Source: Gordonia sp. OPL2
GTDB lineage: Bacteria > Actinomycetota > Actinomycetes > Mycobacteriales > Mycobacteriaceae
Length of the DNA: 64,000 nucleotides
Reading direction: 5' to 3'
Assembly (NCBI RefSeq): GCF_003797825.1
Contig: NZ_RKME01000016.1
Location: 57,653-121,652 of the forward strand
Part shown: positions 50,197 to 58,082 of the stretch, piece by piece
Position numbering within the stretch: the first letter of the stretch is position 1
Layout of the letters: the number at the start of each line of letters is the position of its first letter
Position numbers and translations under genes: made by a program
Notes under the pieces: model-generated
Told to the model about the DNA's origin: nothing
Database searches by the model: none
Seen by the model: the letters and a program-made list of their open reading frames with translations, nothing else

Positions 50197-50913
50197 ATGT
50201 CGATGAGTGTTTCGCACGAGAGCAGCCAAAGGCGGAAGAGAATTCTGACGCCGCTGGTGCAGGAATCGACACCTGCGATCATCGCGCGGAAGTTGCACGA
50301 CGCCATTGCGAGCGGCGACTTCCCGCCGGGTTCGCAGTTGACCGAATCCGGCCTGGCCGCCGACCTCGGGGTCAGTCGCGGACCACTGCGGGAGGCCATG
50401 CAACGTCTGACGGCAGAAGGTCTGCTGGTCAGTCACCGCAACCGCGGCTTGTTCGTGGTCTCGATGGACGACGACGACATCCGGGACATGTACGTGGCGC
50501 GCACGGCGGTGGAGCGGGCAGCGGTCGGACAGGTCATCGTGCGAGGCGAACACACGGCAGTCGACGACCTCAACGACGCGGTCGCCGCCATGCGCGAGTT
50601 CATCGACGAGCCCAACGGGGCCGAGATGGCCGAGGCCGACATGCTGTTCCATCAGACGCTGGTGGACCATGCGCACAGCCAGCGCCTTTCACGCCTGCAC
50701 GAGACGATTCTCGTCGAGACGCGAATGTGCCTGCGAGCAATGCGGGGAACCTATTCCTCGGGAAAGGATCGCATAGACGAACATCAGACATTGGTGGACG
50801 CCATCGCGGCGGGGGACGCGCCGGCGGCTGACAGATTGATGATCGAACACATGAGGGACGGTCTGCACCGACTTGTCGGTGACGAACCGTCGGAAGCCGC
50901 GTCGACTGCGTGA
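50197..50913 (+). CDS. GntR/FadR-subfamily regulator (FCD domain)
   Basis: A 238-residue regulator. The winged helix (about 22-88) shows IIARKLHDAIASGDFPPGSQLTES, LAADLGVSRGPLREAMQRL and GLLVSHRNRGLFV. The FCD effector domain (about 95-225) shows MYVARTAVERAAVG, ADMLFHQTLVDHAHSQRL and DEHQTLVDAIAAGDAPAA, with the Asp/His metal-site residues. It is the likely binder of ATTGT-N2-ACAAT sites upstream of the amidase, aminotransferase and both racemase-like genes. AAAAGGGG precedes ATG 50197. Confidence 0.93.
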   Translation: MSMSVSHESSQRRKRILTPLVQESTPAIIARKLHDAIASGDFPPGSQLTESGLAADLGVSRGPLREAMQRLTAEGLLVSHRNRGLFVVSMDDDDIRDMYVARTAVERAAVGQVIVRGEHTAVDDLNDAVAAMREFIDEPNGAEMAEADMLFHQTLVDHAHSQRLSRLHETILVETRMCLRAMRGTYSSGKDRIDEHQTLVDAIAAGDAPAADRLMIEHMRDGLHRLVGDEPSEAASTA

Positions 50914-51014
50914 TGCGCGTCGTCCGTGATGAAAAAGCCGTCACGGAGCTTCCAGGCGATCTTCTCCACTGATGTGAGTTGAGCTAGAAGACAACTGGCC
51001 GAACAACATCCAGG

Positions 51015-52415
51015 ATGGCACAGATGACTGAAGCAGCCTCACCCGCGAGTTTCGAACAGCTCGCCCCTGATCCGGAGTCACCGGAGGGGAAATCCATACT
51101 CCGCAAGGCGATCGGCGCGTCCGCGATCGGTAACGCCACCGAATGGTACGACTACGGTGTCTACGCAGCCGCCACGACCTATCTCACGCAGGCGTTCTTC
51201 CCCGGAGATCTCGGGACGATCGGCACCATGCTGGGATTCGCGATCTCCTTCGTCCTCCGACCTCTCGGCGGCATGATCTGGGGACCGATCGGCGACCGTA
51301 TCGGACGTAAATCCGTTCTGGCGATGACGATCCTGTTGATCTCCGGCGCCACCGCCCTCATCGGTGTACTGCCCACGCACGCCGTCGCCGGTGTCTGGGC
51401 TCCCATCCTGTTGATCGCGCTGCGCGTGGTCCAGGGCTTCTCGACCGGTGGTGAATACGGCGGTGCCGCAACGTTCATGGCGGAGTACGCGCCGGACAAG
51501 AAGCGCGGAAAGTACGGCTCCTTCCTCGAGTTCGGCACTTTGGCCGGCTTCAGTGCCGGTACCGCGATGGTGCTGCTGCTCGAACTCCTGCTGAACGACG
51601 AGCAGATGCAGACCTGGGGCTGGCGTATCCCGTTCCTGATCGCGCTGCCGCTCGGCCTGATCGGGCTCTACCTGCGGTCGCAGATGGAGGACACCCCGGT
51701 GTTCCAGGAGTTGGAGCAGGAAGACGAGATCGTCGGAACGGCCTGGACGCGATTCAAGGATCTGCTCAGCAACTACTGGAAGCCGATTCTCATCATGTTC
51801 GGCATGGTGATCGCCCTGAACGTCGCCAACTACACGTTGCTCGCGTATCAACCCACGTATCTCAAGGACACCATCGGCTTGTCGGATTCGTCGGGCTCGA
51901 CGGTGGTCTTGATCGGTCAGCTGGTGATGATGGTGATGATCCCGTTCTTCGGGCGGTGGTCGGACAGCACGGGCCGTAAACCGATGTGGTGGGGGTCGCT
52001 CATCGGACTCTTCGTGCTCTCGCTGCCGCTGTACTGGCTGATGGGGCAGGGCTTCGCATGGGCGATCATCGGATTCGTCATCCTGGGCCTGCTCTACATC
52101 CCACAGCTCGCAACCATCTCGGCGACGTTCCCGGCGATGTTCCCCACCCAGGTGCGCTATGCGGGATTCGCGATCTCCTACAACGTGGCCACGGCGGCGT
52201 TCGGTGGTACCGCGCCGCTGGTGAACGATGCCGTCGTGGAGAGCACCGGATGGAATCTGTTCCCCGCGGTCTACATGATGGGCGCCTGCGCGATCGGCAT
52301 GGTGGCCATGGTGTTCCTGAAGGAGACGGCCGGTGTCTCACTGCGCGGGACGGAAATCCCCAGCAAGGAGAACGACTTCCGGATGCTGCAGGAGGCGACT
52401 GTCGCCGGTAAGTAG
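51015..52415 (+). CDS. MFS transporter, metabolite:H+ symporter (MHS/ProP-like) family
   Basis: A 466-residue twelve-helix symporter. MHS marks: GNATEWYDYGVYAAA in helix one, GDRIGRKSVLAMTI, VVQGFSTGGEYGGAATFMAEYAPDKKRG and YIPQLATISATFPAMFPTQVRYAGFAISYN. The family takes up osmolytes such as proline and betaine, ectoine, and organic acids. As the last gene of the amidase-regulator unit it probably imports the island's substrate. ATG 51024 is an alternative start. A weak hairpin (TCCGTGA/TCACGGA, 50923-50947) lies between it and the regulator. Confidence 0.92.
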   Translation: MAQMTEAASPASFEQLAPDPESPEGKSILRKAIGASAIGNATEWYDYGVYAAATTYLTQAFFPGDLGTIGTMLGFAISFVLRPLGGMIWGPIGDRIGRKSVLAMTILLISGATALIGVLPTHAVAGVWAPILLIALRVVQGFSTGGEYGGAATFMAEYAPDKKRGKYGSFLEFGTLAGFSAGTAMVLLLELLLNDEQMQTWGWRIPFLIALPLGLIGLYLRSQMEDTPVFQELEQEDEIVGTAWTRFKDLLSNYWKPILIMFGMVIALNVANYTLLAYQPTYLKDTIGLSDSSGSTVVLIGQLVMMVMIPFFGRWSDSTGRKPMWWGSLIGLFVLSLPLYWLMGQGFAWAIIGFVILGLLYIPQLATISATFPAMFPTQVRYAGFAISYNVATAAFGGTAPLVNDAVVESTGWNLFPAVYMMGACAIGMVAMVFLKETAGVSLRGTEIPSKENDFRMLQEATVAGK

Positions 52416-52424
52416 TCGGATGGG

Positions 52425-52660
52425 TTGAGCGGAGCGAGATCTCGATACACCGGGCTCGCTCCGCTCACTCGGTTACTCGATCGGCGGTCGGGGACCGGGC
52501 TCGCTCCGCTCGCCTTCCGCTGGTCGAGTAGCGGCGAGGAACGAGTGGCGTATCGAGACCCCTCAGCTCGGGAGATGCAGAGCCGCGTGGACCGTACGGC
52601 GTATCGAGACCCTCAACTCAGGAGATCCAGAGCCGCGAGGAACGAGTGGCGTATCGAGAC
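52425..52660. repeat. Dispersed repeat, family A, both orientations, between convergent operons
   Basis: Left: CTCGATACACCGGGCTCGCTCCGCTCACTCGGTTACTCGA-type units. Right: repeated GAACGAGTGGCGTATCGAGACCC, the inverted form, spaced with CTCAGCTCGGGAGATGCAGAGCCGCG. The 248-base gap contains nothing else and can fold on itself. Confidence 0.85.
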
Positions 52661-52663
52661 CCC

Positions 52664-53872
52664 TCAGCCCAGGAGACGCAGCGCCGCGAGTGCGTAGGTG
52701 CGGGCGGCGGATTCGAGGTCGGCGATCGCGACCGATTCGTTCGGCTGGTGGGCCTCGGCGTTGATGTTGCCGGGGCCCAGCACGATCGACGGGACACCCA
52801 GATCCCGACTGACGAACCCGCCGTCGCACGCCGCGCTCCATCCTCCGACGGAGGTGGTGCGCCCGGAGTCGGTGACGGCGGAGACCGCGGTGGTGACCAG
52901 CGGGTGGTCGGCGGCGGTCGCGAATCCGGGCATCTCCATCGTGACCCGGACGTCGACGATGATGCCGTCGGTGTCGATGGCGGAGTCGCGGATCGCCGCA
53001 CGCAATTGCGCGGCGATCGTCTCCGCGCTCTCGTCGGGCACCAGCCGACGGTCGATGCCGAGATTGCACATCGGTGCGACGACCGAGATCCCCTGTCCGC
53101 CTGCGATGGTGCCCACGTTCCAGGTGCCGGAGCCGAGCAGGTCGTCGGCGGTCATGGCCAATTGCTGGTGGTCGAATCGGATGAGATCGATGATCGACGC
53201 GGCCGCTTCGATGGCACTGCGGCCGTCGGCGGGGCGGCCGGAATGTGCTGCGCGGCCGGTGATGTCGATCTCGAGATAGGAAGCGCCGCGGCAGCCACGG
53301 ACGACCTGCAGGTCGGTCGGCTCGGCGACGATGCACCCGGCGAAGGTGTGTTCGGGTGCGCGGGTGACGAAGTCGCGCACGCCGATACCGTGTTCCTCCT
53401 CGTCGACGGTGCACACCAGTTGCACTGGGCCGGACAGTTCCACGCCGTAAGCCGATGCGTGCGACAGCGCCTGCATCGCCGCGACGACGGCGGCCAGCCC
53501 GCCCTTCATGTCGGTGGTGCCCCGGCCGACGATGCGGCCGTCGGCCATCCGGGGCCGATACGGATCAGACGTCCATCCCGGGCCCGCCGGCACCACATCG
53601 GAGTGGCCGAGGAACATCAGTCCCGGTCCGTCGCCGGCGGGCAGGGTGGCCACCAGATTGGGACGTTCCGGCGCCACGTCGTGCGTACCGACGGTGAAGC
53701 CGGCCGAGCGGCAAGCCTTCTGCAGCACGTCGACCGCGGCGGCCTCGGTGCCGCCGGGATTCTCGCTCGGCGCCTCCACCAGCGATGCGGTGAGCATCGC
53801 CACGGTGTCGGCGCTGATGTGGGACAACACGCCGGCCTCGGCTTCGGTCAGCGACACCGCATCACCTTTCAT
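52664..53872 (-). CDS. M20 family metallopeptidase (ArgE/DapE-type deacylase)
   Basis: A 402-residue dinuclear zinc amidohydrolase. Metal and catalytic motifs: FLGHSDVVPAGP, GRGTTDMKGGLAAVV, VDEEEHGIGV and the late CDGGFVSRDLGVPSIVLGPG. The dimerisation domain lies between, with the His in GRAAHSGRPADG. Relatives deacylate N-acyl amino acids such as N-acetylornithine. As last gene of the operon starting at 62.6 kb it could remove the acetyl group from N-acetyl-2,4-diaminobutyrate, a job done by the unrelated DoeB in known ectoine pathways. Confidence 0.9.
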   Translation of the reverse strand: MKGDAVSLTEAEAGVLSHISADTVAMLTASLVEAPSENPGGTEAAAVDVLQKACRSAGFTVGTHDVAPERPNLVATLPAGDGPGLMFLGHSDVVPAGPGWTSDPYRPRMADGRIVGRGTTDMKGGLAAVVAAMQALSHASAYGVELSGPVQLVCTVDEEEHGIGVRDFVTRAPEHTFAGCIVAEPTDLQVVRGCRGASYLEIDITGRAAHSGRPADGRSAIEAAASIIDLIRFDHQQLAMTADDLLGSGTWNVGTIAGGQGISVVAPMCNLGIDRRLVPDESAETIAAQLRAAIRDSAIDTDGIIVDVRVTMEMPGFATAADHPLVTTAVSAVTDSGRTTSVGGWSAACDGGFVSRDLGVPSIVLGPGNINAEAHQPNESVAIADLESAARTYALAALRLLG

Positions 53873-53914
53873 CCGACGGTTCCTCTCCTGAGGTGCCCCG
53901 GACGCGGAGCACCC

Positions 53915-55162
53915 TCACGGGGTTCGAGCCATTTTCTCAAGACTAGTCGTCAGCCGTCGGATGCCCTCGTCGATGCGGTCGGGGGTGCTCGACGCGAAGC
54001 ACAGACGCAGCGCGTTGCGGAAGCGACCGCCGGGGGACAGGGCCGGTCCCGGGATGAAGGCGACGCCGTCGGCGAGCGCCACCTCGAACAGCTCGCGGGT
54101 GTCGATCTCGGCGAACTCGTCGCGCAGGGTGACCCAGAGGAAGAAGCCGCCCTCGGGGTCCGTCGTCTCCACACGATCGCCCAGGTGCCGACGGATCGAG
54201 TCGATCATCGCCTCCTTGCGCTCGCGGTAGAGGGTGCGGATGCCGGCCAGGTGCTCCTCGAGACCGCCCCGTGCGATGTACTCGGCGACGATGTGCTGAT
54301 TCGGCACATTGGTGCAGGTGTCCATGGCCTGCTTGCCGTTGATGAGCAACTGACGCAGTGACGGGTCGGCGTCCACCCACCCGACTCGCCATCCGGGGGC
54401 CAGGATCTTCGAGAAGGTCCGCACCGAGAACACCAGCGGGTCCTGTGGACTCAACGTCTGGAACGTGGGGATGTCGGTGCCGGCGAACCGCAGAAGACCG
54501 TACGGGTCGTCGTCGATGATGACCGCGCCCCACTGATGGGCGAGGCGCAGGAGTTCGCGGCGCCGCTCCTCGGACAGGGTGACGCCCGACGGGTTCTGGA
54601 ACGTCGGAATGGTGTAGATCGCCTTGGGCGTCTGATGGGTGTGCGCGACGAGGTCCTCGAGCGTGTCGACCTGCATACCGTCTTCGTCGGTCGGCACCTC
54701 GAGCAGCTGTGCGCCGTAGGAGAGGGCGGTGGCGCTGCCGTTGGTGTACGTCGGAGACTCGACGATGACGAGGTCCCCGGGATCGACGAAGAGCTTGCAG
54801 GCCAGGTCGAGACCCTGCATGCCGCCGGTGGTGATGACCAGACGTTCGTGACTGGACGGGTCCGGTGTGGTGGCCAGGTAGTCGACGAGCAGCTGCAGCA
54901 GGCGTGGCTCGCCCTCGGTGGCGCCGTAGGTGAACGACGAATTGTCGAGGATCTCGCCGGCGATCTGCCGGAACTCATCGGCGGGGACGGCCTCGTCGGC
55001 CGGCGAGCCCATCGCGAATCGCACGATGTCGTGGGACTGGGAGGCCAGCAACGACGTCGACGAGTCGATCATCGATCCGACGAGGTCCTTGGCCCGCCCT
55101 GCCAGCGGCAGGGTGGGTGCGGATCGTCGGAGGTCGTGGGTGGGTTCGGTGGTGGCGGTCAT
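53915..55162 (-). CDS. PLP-dependent aminotransferase, class I/II (2-aminoadipate-transaminase-like)
   Basis: A 415-residue fold-type I enzyme. Seen: FAMGSPADEAVPADEF, SFTYGATEGEPRLLQLLVDYL, ITTGGMQGLDLACK, YTIPTFQNPSGVTLSEERRR, IDDDPYGLLRF and SVRTFSKILAPGWRVGW with the PLP lysine. It resembles LysN/MocR-like aminotransferases without the GntR domain. ATG 55162 is chosen because GAGAGG lies eight bases upstream; GTG 55171 is possible. It is 42 bases upstream of the M20 gene in the same operon. Confidence 0.92.
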   Translation of the reverse strand: MTATTEPTHDLRRSAPTLPLAGRAKDLVGSMIDSSTSLLASQSHDIVRFAMGSPADEAVPADEFRQIAGEILDNSSFTYGATEGEPRLLQLLVDYLATTPDPSSHERLVITTGGMQGLDLACKLFVDPGDLVIVESPTYTNGSATALSYGAQLLEVPTDEDGMQVDTLEDLVAHTHQTPKAIYTIPTFQNPSGVTLSEERRRELLRLAHQWGAVIIDDDPYGLLRFAGTDIPTFQTLSPQDPLVFSVRTFSKILAPGWRVGWVDADPSLRQLLINGKQAMDTCTNVPNQHIVAEYIARGGLEEHLAGIRTLYRERKEAMIDSIRRHLGDRVETTDPEGGFFLWVTLRDEFAEIDTRELFEVALADGVAFIPGPALSPGGRFRNALRLCFASSTPDRIDEGIRRLTTSLEKMARTP

Positions 55163-55186
55163 GTCGTTCACCTCTCTCGTCGGGTG

Positions 55187-55246
55187 GGCCCTTCGTGACG
55201 CTTCGCTCCTCAGGGATCAGGATTGACGCTTCGCTCCTCAGGGGCC
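55187..55246. repeat. Dispersed repeat, family B (intergenic copy)
   Basis: GCCCTTCGTGACGCTTCGCT followed by CCTCAGGGATC, then a second GACGCTTCGCTCCTCAGGGG. It is the same element as that inside kdpB. It lies between the M24 and aminotransferase genes of one operon. Confidence 0.8.
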
Positions 55247-55256
55247 GGCTACAGGG

Positions 55257-56450
55257 CTATTTGCGGATCAGTTCGCGTGGGAAGCCGGTGAAGGTCTCCA
55301 CGCCGGTCGGGCTCACCCGGACCGATTCGGAGAGCTCGAAACCGTAGTCGTCCATCCACATCCCGCAGACGATGTGGAAGGTCATGTTGGTCTCGAGGAT
55401 CGTCTCGTCCTCGGTGCGGATGCTGATCGTGCGCTCGCCCCAGTCCGGCGGATATCCGATACCGATGGAATAGCCGAGGCGCGAGGGCTTCTCGAGTCCG
55501 TACTTCGCCAGCGTCCAGTTCCACGTGGAGGCGAGTTCGCGTGTCGCCACGCCCGGACGGATCGCGTCGAGGACGTTGTTGAGGCCCTCGGCGGTCGCGT
55601 TCGCCACGTAGTCGAGGTCCTTCGACGGCTTGCCGAGGGATACCGTCCGGGCCAACGGACAGTGATAGCGATTGTGGGCGCCGGTGAGTTCGATGACGAC
55701 GGCCTCGTTCTCGACGAAGGTCCCCTGATGCCAGGTCAGGTGCGGGGTGTCGGCCGCGGCACCCGTCGGCATCATCGGGACGATGGCGGGATAATCGCCG
55801 CCGAAATCCTCGGTGCCGGTGATCTGGGCCTGCGAGATCGCTGCAGCCGCATCACACTGGCGCACACCCACGTCGATGGTCTCGATGGCCGCCTGCATGG
55901 CCTCCGAGCAGACCATGCCGGCCTGACGCATCAGCTGCACCTCGGCATCGGACTTCACCGACCGTACCCAGTTGACCAGCTCGAAGTTGTCGACGAGCTT
56001 CCACTCCGGGATCGCGTTGTACAGGGCGCGATAGGCCTTGGGGGAGAAGAAGTGCGAGTCCATCTCCAAGCCCACCGACCCGCCGCGCGAGGCCGGGGCG
56101 ATGAGGTGACGCTGACGCAGCGCCCAGGCGACCCAGTCGAACGGATGCAGGTGCGGCCGGTGCACGTAGCTCTCCGGGTAGCCGACGATCTGCTCCTCCG
56201 GCAGCCACGTCGTGCGGTGGGCGCCATGGGCGTCCATCTCCCGGGCGAAGAACACCATCTCGCCCTCGTTCGGGACGAACAACATCTGCGGGGTGTAGAA
56301 CGACCACGCGTTGTAGCCGATCAAGTAGAAGATGTTGGCCGGATCGGTCACGATGATCGCCGACAGACCTTGCCGATCCATCAGTTCGCGAACGCGGGTG
56401 AGCCGCTGCTCGTACTCGCTGTCGGTGAACAGCTGAGCGCCGAGATACAT
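55257..56450 (-). CDS. doeA: M24 family hydrolase, ectoine hydrolase (DoeA/EutD)-like
   Basis: A 397-residue pita-bread-fold protein. It matches the DoeA/EutD layout: ITDPANIFYLIGYNAWSFYTPQ, FFAREMDAHGAHRTTWLPEE, VHRPHLHPFDWVAWAL, WVRSVKSDAEVQLMRQAG, GTEDFGGDYPAIVPMMPTG, APHLTW-like TPHLTWHQGTF, HNRYHCPLARTV, SRLGYSIGIGYPPDWGER and MTFHIVCGMWMDDYGFELSES. DoeA opens the ectoine ring to N-acetyl-2,4-diaminobutyrate. The assignment is from motif memory; a creatinase- or prolidase-like activity remains possible. The neighbours supply deacylase, transaminase and aldehyde dehydrogenase. Confidence 0.75.
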   Translation of the reverse strand: MYLGAQLFTDSEYEQRLTRVRELMDRQGLSAIIVTDPANIFYLIGYNAWSFYTPQMLFVPNEGEMVFFAREMDAHGAHRTTWLPEEQIVGYPESYVHRPHLHPFDWVAWALRQRHLIAPASRGGSVGLEMDSHFFSPKAYRALYNAIPEWKLVDNFELVNWVRSVKSDAEVQLMRQAGMVCSEAMQAAIETIDVGVRQCDAAAAISQAQITGTEDFGGDYPAIVPMMPTGAAADTPHLTWHQGTFVENEAVVIELTGAHNRYHCPLARTVSLGKPSKDLDYVANATAEGLNNVLDAIRPGVATRELASTWNWTLAKYGLEKPSRLGYSIGIGYPPDWGERTISIRTEDETILETNMTFHIVCGMWMDDYGFELSESVRVSPTGVETFTGFPRELIRK

Positions 56451-56538
56451 CCGAGGGCTCCTGTCTGTCGGTGGGAGGTGCCGGGTGGGGGCTGCCGGCA
56501 CCGGTGCTGTCGCGGAAGAGCTTATGCGGCAGCGCGGC

Positions 56539-58080
56539 TCACCGCTTGGCGATCGGTCGGGCGACGTACTTGATGTCGAGGAACTCCTCGATCCCGAGTC
56601 GCCCACCCTCGCGTCCGAGGCCGCTCTGCTTGATACCGCCGAATGGCGCTGCCGGGTTGGAGACCAGGCCGGTGTTGACCCCCACCATCCCGACCTGCAA
56701 CGCGTCGGACAGTCGGTCGGCTCGGTCGATGTCCTGGGTGAAGAGGTAGCCGACGAGGCCCCACGGGGTGTCGTTGGCGAGGTGCAGGACCTCGGCGTCG
56801 TCGGCCGAGGCGTTGCCGGAGACGGTGCTGTCGGAAGCGTCGTCGTCGGAACCGGTTGTCCCGAAGGGGATGATCGCAGCGACCGGACCGAAGATCTCGG
56901 TGTGCATGAGGTCGGCGGCGGGATCGACGTCGGTGATGACCGTCGGCGGGTAGAAGTGGCCCGCACCGTCTGGACGTTCGCCGCCACAGACGACCCGTGC
57001 ACCGCGTTCGACGGCGTCGGCGACGAGGGTGGTCACCTTGTCGACGGCCTTCTGCTCGACCAGCGGACCCACCTGTGTGCCGTCGCGGCTGCCGTCGCCG
57101 ACGACGAGACCGCCCATCCGCGTGCCGAGCTTCGACGTGAACTCGTCGAGAACGGCACGGTGGACGAAGATCCGGTTGGCGGCAGTGCAGGCCTGGCCCA
57201 TGTTGCGCATCTTCGCCACCAGGACGCCCTCGATCGCGCGGTCGATGTCGGCGTCGGCGCAGACGATGAACGGGGCGTTGCCGCCGAGCTCCATCGATGT
57301 GCGCATGACGGTGCCCGCGGCCTGACCGAGAAGGATCTTGCCGACCTCGGTGGAGCCGGTGAAGCTGACCTTGCGGGCCTTGCCCGAGGTCATCCACTCG
57401 CCGACGACGGTACCGGGATCGGACGTGGTGACGACGTTGAGAACACCGTCGGGAAGTCCGGCCTCGGTGAGGATCTCGGTGAGCAGCAGAGCGGTGAGGG
57501 GGGTGAGTTCGGCGGGTTTGAAGACCATCGTGCACCCGGCGGCGACCGCGGGCCCGATCTTGCGGGTCCCCATGGCGAGAGGGAAGTTCCACGGTGTGAT
57601 GAGGATGCAGGGGCCGACGGGCTGTTTGGAGACCACGATGCGATTCGCGCCGTCGCCGGTGAGGGTGTGATCGCCGCCGATGCGGACGGCCTCTTCGGCG
57701 AACCAGCGGAAGAACTCGGCGCCGTAGGCGACCTCACCCTTCGCCTCCGCGAACGGTTTGCCCATCTCGGCGGTCATCACCGACGCGATCTCGTCGACGC
57801 GGTCCATGATGATCTGGTATGCGCGATAGAGGATCTCGCTGCGTGACCGCGGGGAGGTGGCCGCCCACTCCGCCTGGCGGTCGGCGGCGGTCTGCAGCGC
57901 GGCGCGCGCATCGTCGGCGCCGCCGTCGGCGACCACGGCCAGCGGTTCGCCGGTGGCGGGATTGTCGACGGTGAAGGTGGCGCCGGACGTCGCCGGTCGC
58001 CACTGGCCGTCGATGAAGAGGTCGGTGTGCAGGCGCGAGATGGTCTGCGAGGCATCCGTGTTCGAGATGGTGGCCGTCAT
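56539..58080 (-). CDS. NAD(P)-dependent aldehyde dehydrogenase, succinate-semialdehyde dehydrogenase-like
   Basis: A 513-residue ALDH: ITPWNFPLAMGTRKIGPAVA, VSFTGSTEVGK, MELGGNAPFIV with the general-base Glu, NMGQACTAANRIFVH with the nucleophilic Cys, and FGGIKQSGLGREGG. It is closest in pattern to GabD; in an ectoine pathway it would oxidise aspartate semialdehyde (DoeC role). A run of about 20 acidic and Ser residues (SDDDASDSTVSGNASADD, near 56796-56862) interrupts the usual FGPVAAIIPF-to-LANDTPWGL stretch and is unusual. ATG 58080 is two bases after the upstream stop. Confidence 0.92.
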   Translation of the reverse strand: MTATISNTDASQTISRLHTDLFIDGQWRPATSGATFTVDNPATGEPLAVVADGGADDARAALQTAADRQAEWAATSPRSRSEILYRAYQIIMDRVDEIASVMTAEMGKPFAEAKGEVAYGAEFFRWFAEEAVRIGGDHTLTGDGANRIVVSKQPVGPCILITPWNFPLAMGTRKIGPAVAAGCTMVFKPAELTPLTALLLTEILTEAGLPDGVLNVVTTSDPGTVVGEWMTSGKARKVSFTGSTEVGKILLGQAAGTVMRTSMELGGNAPFIVCADADIDRAIEGVLVAKMRNMGQACTAANRIFVHRAVLDEFTSKLGTRMGGLVVGDGSRDGTQVGPLVEQKAVDKVTTLVADAVERGARVVCGGERPDGAGHFYPPTVITDVDPAADLMHTEIFGPVAAIIPFGTTGSDDDASDSTVSGNASADDAEVLHLANDTPWGLVGYLFTQDIDRADRLSDALQVGMVGVNTGLVSNPAAPFGGIKQSGLGREGGRLGIEEFLDIKYVARPIAKR

Positions 58081-58082
58081 GG

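Noticed and set aside
52425..52660. Possible insertion sequence remnant
   Set aside because: There is no transposase fragment. The sequence consists only of short inverted repeat units found elsewhere in the window.
56485..57846. 453-codon plus-strand frame opposite the aldehyde dehydrogenase
   Set aside because: It is the shadow of a strongly conserved ALDH gene and has no recognisable motif.
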